Source: an uncultured Treponema sp.
GTDB lineage: Bacteria; Spirochaetota; Spirochaetia; Treponematales; Treponemataceae
Reading direction: 5' to 3'
Length of the DNA: 64,000 bases
NCBI GenBank assembly: GCA_946411505.1
Contig: CAMKEG010000001.1
Location: forward strand, 868,001-932,000
Positions 58,457 through 64,000 of this stretch are shown here, piece after piece (position 1 is the first letter of the stretch; each line of letters starts with the position of its first letter). Position numbers and translations under genes: made by a program. Below the pieces are notes generated by a model that did no database searches, was not told the DNA's origin, and saw nothing but the letters and a program-made list of their open reading frames with translations.

Positions 58457-60078
58457 TAATATCCCATCTCCGGGTTGGGAGCGGGCATGGCGGGCTTGGG
58501 CTCGGGAATGTCGGTAATCGCGCATTCCGTTGTGAGCATAGTGCCCGCGATGCTGGCGGCGTTCTTAAGGGCGCTGCAAGTAACCTTGGCCGGGTCGATG
58601 ATTCCGGCTTCGATCATGTTGACCCATTCGCCGGTGTAAGCGTTGTAGCCTACGCCCTTCTTTTCGCTCTTGGCGCGGGCGGCGATGACCGCTCCGTCAA
58701 CTCCGGCGTTGTCGGCAATCTGGCGAATCGGCTCTTCAAGCGCGCGGCGGACAATCTTGTATCCAACCTTTTCGTCCTCGGACAATTCGGCGGGAATAGA
58801 CTCCAAAGCCTTTGAGGCTTCGATAAGAGCGAGTCCGCCTCCGGCAACGACGCCTTCTTCCAAAGCGGCGCGAGTGGCGGCGATTGTGTCCTCAACGCGG
58901 AACTTCTTTTCCTTCATCTCAGTTTCGGTTGTGGCGCCAACGTTGATGACGGCGACTCCGCCGGCAAGCTTGGCCAAGCGCTTCTGGAGCTGCTCTTTGT
59001 CGTATGTAGAAGTAGACTTTTCAATCTGGTTCTTAATCTCGGCGACGCGCTCAGCTATGGCTTTCTTTGCGCCCGCGCCTCCAACGATTGTGGTGTTGTC
59101 CTTGTCAATCTTGACAGACTTGGCCTTTCCGAGCATGGAAATGTCGGCGTTCTCAAGCTTGATTCCGACTTCCTCAGAAACAACCTGTCCGCCAGTCAAA
59201 ATGGCGATGTCCTGAAGCATGTCCTTGCGGCGGTCGCCAAAGCCAGGGGCCTTTACGGCGCAAACCTTGATTGTTCCGCGAATCGTGTTCAAGACCAAAG
59301 TCGTCAAAGCCTCTCCGTCAACGTCTTCGGCGATGATGACAAGCGAGCGGCCTTCGTTGGCAACCTTCTCCAAAATCGGGAGCAAGTCCTTCATTGTGCT
59401 AATCTTTTTGTCGTGAATCAAAATGTAGGGGTCTTCAAAATCGGCTTCCATTCTGTCGCGGTCGTTGATGAAGTAAGACGAAATGTATCCGCGGTCGAAC
59501 TGCATTCCTTCAACTGTGTCAACAGTCGTGTCCATGTTCTTTGACTCTTCGACTGTGATTACTCCGTCCTTTCCAACCTTCTCAATAGCGTCGGCGAGCA
59601 TCTTTCCGATTTCCTCGTCGTTGTTGGCGGAAATTGTGGCGATGTGGGTGATGTCGTCAGCGCCCTTCACCGGCTTAGAATTCTTTTTGATTTCGGCGAT
59701 TGTCGTGGCGACGGCCTTGTCCATTCCGCGCTTTACGGCAATCGGAGTCATTCCGGCGGCAACCGACTTGAGTCCTTCGCGAACCAAGGCATAGGCCAAA
59801 ACAGTGGCGGTCGTCGTTCCGTCACCGGCGTCGTCGTTTGTCTTTGAAGCGACTTCGCGAACGAACTGGGCGCCCATGTTTTCGTAGGGGTCCTTAAGCT
59901 CCACTTCTTTTGCGACGCTAACGCCGTCCTTTGTGATTGTGGGCGAGCCGTATTTTTTGTCAAGCATTACCATGCGGCCGCAAGGTCCAAGCGTAACTTT
60001 CACCGCTTTTGCGATTTGCTCAGCGCCCGAAAGCAACTTTCTGCGCGCGTCTTCATTGAACAACAACTGTTTTGCCAT
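58456..60078 (-). CDS. groL: Chaperonin GroEL (Hsp60)
   Basis: A 540-residue 60-kDa chaperonin. All key stretches are present: [40 protein letters not shown] (ATPase site), and the apical and intermediate domains. It ends [11 protein letters not shown] rather than a GGM tail. groES is not next to it and no CIRCE element (TTAGCACTC-N9-GAGTGCTAA) is visible upstream. TAGGAG is upstream of ATG 60078. A 15-nt near-palindrome (60102-60116) in the leader may replace CIRCE. Confidence 0.97.
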   Translation of the reverse strand: MAKQLLFNEDARRKLLSGAEQIAKAVKVTLGPCGRMVMLDKKYGSPTITKDGVSVAKEVELKDPYENMGAQFVREVASKTNDDAGDGTTTATVLAYALVREGLKSVAAGMTPIAVKRGMDKAVATTIAEIKKNSKPVKGADDITHIATISANNDEEIGKMLADAIEKVGKDGVITVEESKNMDTTVDTVEGMQFDRGYISSYFINDRDRMEADFEDPYILIHDKKISTMKDLLPILEKVANEGRSLVIIAEDVDGEALTTLVLNTIRGTIKVCAVKAPGFGDRRKDMLQDIAILTGGQVVSEEVGIKLENADISMLGKAKSVKIDKDNTTIVGGAGAKKAIAERVAEIKNQIEKSTSTYDKEQLQKRLAKLAGGVAVINVGATTETEMKEKKFRVEDTIAATRAALEEGVVAGGGLALIEASKALESIPAELSEDEKVGYKIVRRALEEPIRQIADNAGVDGAVIAARAKSEKKGVGYNAYTGEWVNMIEAGIIDPAKVTCSALKNAASIAGTMLTTECAITDIPEPKPAMPAPNPEMGY

Positions 60079-60101
60079 TACTTTACTCCTATAAATTCCT
60101 A

Positions 60102-60116
60102 TACGAAATTTCCGTA
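60102..60116. promoter_or_regulatory. Near-palindrome upstream of groEL
   Basis: TACGAAATTTCCGTA: arms match at 6 of 7 positions. It lies 24-38 nt before the groEL start. Candidate operator. Confidence 0.4.
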
Positions 60117-60203
60117 GAAATTTTGTTGGAAGATTTTCTTTTTACATCTTTAAATTTAATAAAAAAAAAGCGATTCGACAAGGGGAATTTTGAAGAATTT
60201 TTT

Positions 60204-60308
60204 GGGCGTGTCCCGCCTTGCGGCGGGCCGGGCTTTACGCGCTTCGCCGACTAGCCGCGGCTCATGCCTCGCTTCCGCTCGGCACTCCGGCGCTACAATC
60301 CCTCACGC
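60204..60308 (+). repeat. GGGCGTGTCCC ... CCCTCACGC repeat, copy 2
   Basis: GGGCGTGTCCCGCC, CGGGCCGGGCT, palindromic interior, ending ACAATCCCTCACGC. The end overlaps the stop codon and last codons of the PIN gene. Confidence 0.75.
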
Positions 60309-60796
60309 GGAAGCAAGGCAAGCAATTGTTCGTAAAGCCTATCGCTTATATGACGACCTGAATCACGGAGAACTTCTATGGCGCTTTTTATTTCTTCCGA
60401 CGACAAAAGCGAATCTTCATATGCAAGCGCCAAAATTCCTATGGTTCCCATGACCCTAATTCCCATACGAACAGCAACCTCGCGCCCGCGAGCTTCGTCC
60501 ATCAGAAGCAAGTCCGCCTTGCCATTGTCAGAAAGAAAAATAGCCTCGCTTTCACCTAAATCAAGCCCCGTAGAACGGCGAAGCAAAGAAACATAACTGT
60601 CGTCTATTTCTTCCACAACTTGAATAAAAACGCTGTCTTCGACAATTTTCGCCTCTTCTTGAAAACGCTGGTTTTCAGTCAGTTCCGCAAAAACGCCTTT
60701 TGGAATCCGCACGGAGCCAAATAATTTTTCAAGCAAGTCCAAGCGGTTTATTTTTAGCAACGAAATAATAGGAGTCGCGTCTGAAATTACTATCAT
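60293..60796 (-). CDS. DUF3368 PIN-like toxin
   Basis: A 167-residue PIN-fold protein. Acid residues are D6 (MIVISDATPII), E84 region (DLGESEAIFL), and the Asp of LLLMDEARGR, typical of PIN RNase metal sites; the C-terminal RMGIRVMGTIGIL is the usual fourth. DUF3368 proteins are RNase toxins paired with UPF0175 antitoxins. The gene starts within the stop of the antitoxin (4-nt overlap). The final residues LPREGL are encoded by the end of a genomic repeat, so the natural C-terminus may have been altered. Confidence 0.87.
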   Translation of the reverse strand: MIVISDATPIISLLKINRLDLLEKLFGSVRIPKGVFAELTENQRFQEEAKIVEDSVFIQVVEEIDDSYVSLLRRSTGLDLGESEAIFLSDNGKADLLLMDEARGREVAVRMGIRVMGTIGILALAYEDSLLSSEEIKSAIEVLRDSGRHISDRLYEQLLALLPREGL

Positions 60797-61083
60797 GCAA
60801 GGGCCTTTTTCAATTCACGGAAGGTTTGAATGTCCTTGCGAACCTCGCTGATGTCCATGTCAAAATAAGGGAATCCCATTTCATCGTACAAATCAATCAA
60901 ATCGAGTTTTTTTATTCCCAAAATTTCAGCGGCACGACCGTGAGAAATTACATTGTTGTGAATATAAGGATAAAGGAGCAATGCGTTTCTCTTAAGATCT
61001 TCGCCAGATTCGACAACATAATCGTCAGAAAAATACGCAGTCATTTCTTTTGGCACTTTTACTGTAATTGTCGCATAATCCAT
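60793..61083 (-). CDS. UPF0175 antitoxin
   Basis: A 96-residue protein. The N-terminal TITVKVPKEM is ribbon-helix-helix-like and the mid part LLYPYIHNNVISHGRAAEILGIKKLDLIDLYDEMGFPYFD is the UPF0175 signature. It is an antitoxin for the PIN gene that follows with a 4-nt overlap. GGGGG lies upstream of ATG 61083. Classic TA operon order, antitoxin first. Confidence 0.87.
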   Translation of the reverse strand: MDYATITVKVPKEMTAYFSDDYVVESGEDLKRNALLLYPYIHNNVISHGRAAEILGIKKLDLIDLYDEMGFPYFDMDISEVRKDIQTFRELKKALA

Positions 61084-61165
61084 ATTCTGCCCCCTTTTAG
61101 AAATTTATATCATTATAGCGCATTTTTCATTTTTTGGGGAAGAATTCCGTGATAAAAAGTAAGAA

Positions 61166-61486
61166 CTAATATTCTTTCAAGACTTCGTCAACGTAGTTTC
61201 GAACATCGGAAGCAATAGCAGCCTTTAATTGCGCAAGATTCTTTTTGTTGCTTTTGAAAGACGATCCTTCTATCGGCATAAAAAGCTTTACAACATCAAC
61301 GCTCAAGGCTTCGGTTATTTGACTAAGAGTTTTGTCAGAAAGCCAAGTTCTGCCTTGCTCTAAACTTTTTATCATATCTTCGGAAACATCAGCTTTTTCC
61401 GCAAGCTGAAATTGTGTCATTTTTTTTGCTTTGCGTAAAGTTTTTATATTGTTCCCTAATCTTTTCTGTATCTCTGCTAAATCCAT
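61166..61486 (-). CDS. XRE regulator divergent from the R-M operon
   Basis: A 106-residue HTH protein (residues 12-66: IKTLRKAKKMTQFQLAEKADVSEDMIKSLEQGR) with a C-terminal extension containing a helix. It lies divergently beside the NgoPII-like restriction and methylase genes; such position and fold suggest a controller (C) protein, though C proteins are usually near 80 residues. ATG 61486 follows shortly after an A/T-rich stretch without a ribosome site. Two palindromes lie in the 165-nt gap and are its likely targets. Confidence 0.8.
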   Translation of the reverse strand: MDLAEIQKRLGNNIKTLRKAKKMTQFQLAEKADVSEDMIKSLEQGRTWLSDKTLSQITEALSVDVVKLFMPIEGSSFKSNKKNLAQLKAAIASDVRNYVDEVLKEY

Positions 61487-61507
61487 ATGAGTATTTTCAA
61501 TGATTAC

Positions 61508-61529
61508 GCAGTCATTTTAAATTGACTGC
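61508..61529. promoter_or_regulatory. Palindrome 1 in R-M control region
   Basis: GCAGTCA-N8-TGACTGC, perfect 7-bp arms, close to the XRE start: candidate site for autorepression. Confidence 0.6.
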
Positions 61530-61538
61530 TATTACTAC

Positions 61539-61570
61539 TTGACACAGTAAAGAGTAATCGCAATACTCTT
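61539..61570 (+). promoter_or_regulatory. R-M promoter with palindrome 2
   Basis: TTGACA (61539-61544) and AATACT (61562-61567), 17-bp spacer. AAGAGTA-N7-TACTCTT (61550-61570) overlies the spacer and -10: candidate C-protein site. Confidence 0.6.
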
Positions 61571-61651
61571 ATATATGTAATATGATTACCTTTATTAAAT
61601 TTTAGGTAATTTTATTAGCACAAAAAAAAGGATATTAGCAGAAGATCTTCT

Positions 61652-62503
61652 ATGAGCAATATTATTTCAGCAATCATAAACTTGGCGAAAAATCCCAAAA
61701 TAGAACTGTTTAGAAACGGTTCAAGTCATAACAGAGCCAATAACATGGGCGAAGCTTTAGAAGAATACATAAAAGATTTATTTGCAAATACAGTTGATGT
61801 CAACGATGAATCCATAAGAAACATGGAGTTTTCCAAAACTTTTTCATATCTAGGCAATCAAAACAATCCTCCAGACAGCATGCTTCGAGGCGGAGATGCA
61901 ATTGAAGTTAAAAAAATTGAAAACCGAACTTCTGCGCTGGCGCTAAACAGCAGTTATCCAAAAGCAAAGTTATTTGCAGATAGTTCCATGTTAAAAAAAG
62001 AGTGCAGAGAATGTGAGATTTGGAATGTAAAAGATATGATTTATGCGGTTGGCATCGTAAATGACAACAATCTTGAATCTTTGGCATTTGTTTATGGCGA
62101 AGATTATTGCGCGAACAAAGAAACCTATGAAAGCATTAAAACAACAATTAAAACAGGCGTTGAAACAATTCAAAATGTTGAGTTTACAGAAACAAAAGAG
62201 CTTGGGCATGTAAAAAGAGTAGATCCCCTTGGAATTACTTATTTGAGAATCCGAGGAATGTGGGGAATTGAAAATCCTTTTACAGTTTTCTCGTATGTTT
62301 ATAAGAGAAATTATGAAAACAAATTCAATTTCATGTGCATTATCAATGAAAAAAAGTTTAACACTTTCAAAAACACTTCGGAATTATTCAAACTCGAAAA
62401 GAAAAACAAAAACTTGTCTATAAAAGATATTCAAATAAAAAATCCGAACAATCCCGCTCAGTTGCGGAAAGCAAAGTTAATCACTTTTGAATTGGAGGAA
62501 TAA
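61652..62503 (+). CDS. NgoPII-type type II restriction endonuclease
   Basis: A 283-residue nuclease resembling the NgoPII family (target GGCC in the type member). Typical stretches are [16 protein letters not shown] (about 30-45), [27 protein letters not shown] (70-95, with the D...E-x-K metal site) and [17 protein letters not shown]. So it should cut unmethylated DNA at the same site the methylase protects. The whole R-M block is more A/T-rich than its neighbours, a sign of transfer. The methylase starts 1 nt after its stop codon. Confidence 0.85.
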   Translation: MSNIISAIINLAKNPKIELFRNGSSHNRANNMGEALEEYIKDLFANTVDVNDESIRNMEFSKTFSYLGNQNNPPDSMLRGGDAIEVKKIENRTSALALNSSYPKAKLFADSSMLKKECRECEIWNVKDMIYAVGIVNDNNLESLAFVYGEDYCANKETYESIKTTIKTGVETIQNVEFTETKELGHVKRVDPLGITYLRIRGMWGIENPFTVFSYVYKRNYENKFNFMCIINEKKFNTFKNTSELFKLEKKNKNLSIKDIQIKNPNNPAQLRKAKLITFELEE

Positions 62504-62504
62504 A

Positions 62505-63497
62505 ATGAAAGTTATAAGTCTTTTTAGCGGTTGCGGTGGTCTTGACTTAGGATTTGAAAAAGCAGGTTTTGAAGTTCCAATCGCAAACGAATTTGATAAA
62601 ACAATATGGGAAACGTTTAAGGTTAATCATCCAAAAACAAAACTTATTGAAGGCGACATTCGAAATATAAAAGAGTCTGACTTTCCTGACAAGATTGACG
62701 GTATCATCGGTGGTCCGCCGTGTCAATCATGGTCAGAAGCTGGCTCGCTACGCGGCATAAATGACGCTCGCGGCAAACTCTTTTTTGAATATATTAGAAT
62801 TCTAAAAGACAAGAAACCAAAATTCTTTTTAGCAGAAAACGTAAGCGGAATGCTTGCAAATAGACATGCAGAAGCAGTGCAGAATATCTTAAAAATGTTC
62901 AAAGAAAGCGGTTATGATGTATCGCTCACTTTGGTCAACGCAAAAGATTATGGAGTTGCGCAAGAAAGAAAGCGAGTCTTTTATATAGGTTTTAGAGAAG
63001 ATCTGCATATAGATTTTAAATTCCCAAAAGGGTCTACGGCGAAGGACGAAGATAAAATCACTCTAAAAGATATAATTTGGGATTTAAAAGATTCCGCAGT
63101 TCCAACTTTGCCAAGAAACAAGCACAATCCAGAGGCAATAAACAATAACGAATATTTTACAGGCGCTTACTCTCCAATATTTATGAGTCGCAATAGAGTA
63201 AAAAACTGGGACGAACAAGCTTTTACAGTTCAAGCCTCTGGGCGGCAATGCCAACTACATCCGCAAGCGCCAAAGATGGAGAAAGTTGGATTGAACAAAT
63301 GTCGTTTCGTCCCGGGAAAAGAAAAATTGTATCGTAGAATGACTGTCCGCGAAGTCGCACGAATTCAGGGCTTTCCTGATGATTTCAAATTCATTTATAC
63401 AGACACCGACAACGCTTATAAAATGATAGGAAATGCGGTGCCTGTTAATTTAGCCTATGAAATCGCGTGTGGAATCAAAAAGGCTTTGTCGAAATAA
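62505..63497 (+). CDS. C5-cytosine DNA methyltransferase (M.NgoPII-like)
   Basis: A 330-residue type II methylase, probably GGCC-specific. Motif I is [14 protein letters not shown]; motif [12 protein letters not shown] has catalytic C73; motif VI is FLAENVSGM, motif [15 protein letters not shown]; the target domain contains [14 protein letters not shown], and motif IX-X is [18 protein letters not shown] ... [16 protein letters not shown] lies 9 nt before ATG 62505. It protects the host DNA from the endonuclease encoded just before it. Confidence 0.92.
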   Translation: MKVISLFSGCGGLDLGFEKAGFEVPIANEFDKTIWETFKVNHPKTKLIEGDIRNIKESDFPDKIDGIIGGPPCQSWSEAGSLRGINDARGKLFFEYIRILKDKKPKFFLAENVSGMLANRHAEAVQNILKMFKESGYDVSLTLVNAKDYGVAQERKRVFYIGFREDLHIDFKFPKGSTAKDEDKITLKDIIWDLKDSAVPTLPRNKHNPEAINNNEYFTGAYSPIFMSRNRVKNWDEQAFTVQASGRQCQLHPQAPKMEKVGLNKCRFVPGKEKLYRRMTVREVARIQGFPDDFKFIYTDTDNAYKMIGNAVPVNLAYEIACGIKKALSK

Positions 63498-63602
63498 CTT
63501 TTATAATTATTTTTCTTTTGAATGATCTGCTATAGCAAAACAACACGAACCGCGCTACAATAATCCAAAATAGGATATATCCGAAGAGGAACTTTGCGCT
63601 TT

Positions 63603-64000
63603 ATGAACCACAACCCCGCCATCCAAACCATCTCCACCTTCTCCGCGCAATGCGAATGCGCCGTTTTTGGGAACGGGAAAAAGCCGCTTGTAATTTTGCC
63701 CGGGCTTTCCATAAAAAGCCTTATGCCCTTTGCGCGCGCAGTGGCCGACCGATACCAAAAATTTTTGGACGGTTATAAAATTTATTTGTTGGACCGGCCG
63801 ATGGAGCCGCCACAAAATTGCGGCACGGATTTTTTAGCACAAGCGGCGGCCGAAGCCTTGGACACGCTTGGCGTTAAAGGCGCTTGCGTCGTGGGAATTT
63901 CCGCCGGAGGAATAGCGGCCCAGGCGCTCGCTAAAAGCCGCCCCGACTTGACAGCAAAGCTTTTCTTGGGCTCGACATGCGCAAAAATGACGGACACCGC
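63603..64000 (+). CDS. Alpha/beta hydrolase (3' end missing)
   Basis: The first 132 residues of an alpha/beta hydrolase; the gene runs off the right edge. VILPGLSIKS is the oxyanion-type loop, and GISAGGIAAQAL carries the nucleophile Ser in a GxSxGG elbow (near 103). No signal peptide is visible. GAGGA occurs 14 nt upstream of ATG 63603, which is far; the start is therefore moderately certain. Product unknown: esterase or peptidase type. Confidence 0.75.
   Translation, partial: MNHNPAIQTISTFSAQCECAVFGNGKKPLVILPGLSIKSLMPFARAVADRYQKFLDGYKIYLLDRPMEPPQNCGTDFLAQAAAEALDTLGVKGACVVGISAGGIAAQALAKSRPDLTAKLFLGSTCAKMTDT

Overview
The window looks like chromosomal DNA of a spirochaete, most likely a host-associated Treponema. 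This is inferred from the gene set and style: a propeller-fused class III adenylate cyclase, large lipoproteins built of InlB-type repeats, an M30-like lipoprotein protease, long poly-G tracts, and sigma70 promoters with a strict 17-bp spacer. I could not run a database search. Both window edges cut genes: an RsuA-type pseudouridine synthase on the left and an alpha/beta hydrolase on the right. I saw no tRNA, rRNA, CRISPR array, integrase or IS transposase.

Layout. 1-5 kb: rsuA (partial), citrate synthase, and a membrane adenylate cyclase. 5-9.4 kb: accessory region with a 77-nt-period tandem array, two Rpn-type PD-(D/E)XK nuclease cassettes, a DUF2335 pair, and a HEPN-like protein with an unknown partner. 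9.5-14.7 kb: a 1743-aa repeat lipoprotein with a CAP domain. 14.9-19 kb: two-component operon, L,D-transpeptidase, CobW GTPase. 19-22 kb: FHA / PPP-like phosphatase / Ser-Thr kinase operon. 22-35 kb: sugar kinase, lipase-like protein, degenerate GH13 and GH5 operon, nitroreductase, cNMP-binding regulator, HD-GYP protein, M28 peptidase, acyltransferase, leuS. 35.3-43.8 kb: a leftward accessory island (VWA, MoxR, twin unknown genes, small proteins, Gly-zipper protein, YkgJ protein, HNH-like membrane protein, WYL regulator). 44-64 kb: ackA, a second InlB-repeat lipoprotein, XRE and PBECR4 genes, substrate-binding lipoprotein, argS, M30-like protease, guaB, groEL, a UPF0175/DUF3368 toxin-antitoxin pair, and an NgoPII-like restriction-modification system.

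Main result. Four promoters in the 38.9-43.9 kb island share one architecture: a TGACA-N5-TGTCA palindrome (one copy has one mismatch) exactly 12 nt upstream of the -10 box. They precede the WYL-domain regulator gene itself, the HNH-like/YkgJ/Gly-zipper operon, and two small genes. This reads as one autoregulated WYL regulon and is the best candidate here for an undescribed system. Genes downstream on the same strand (twin unknowns, MoxR ATPase, VWA protein) may belong to it.

Other themes. Nuclease genes (two Rpn, one PBECR4) are each preceded by a terminator-type hairpin directly against the Shine-Dalgarno site. Both Rpn genes have a well-placed internal start that could yield a C-terminal antitoxin fragment. 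Several housekeeping genes have start codons only 6-8 nt past a good -10 box, which predicts leaderless mRNAs. A 46-nt element family is found next to the stop codons of two genes and in front of both Rpn genes.
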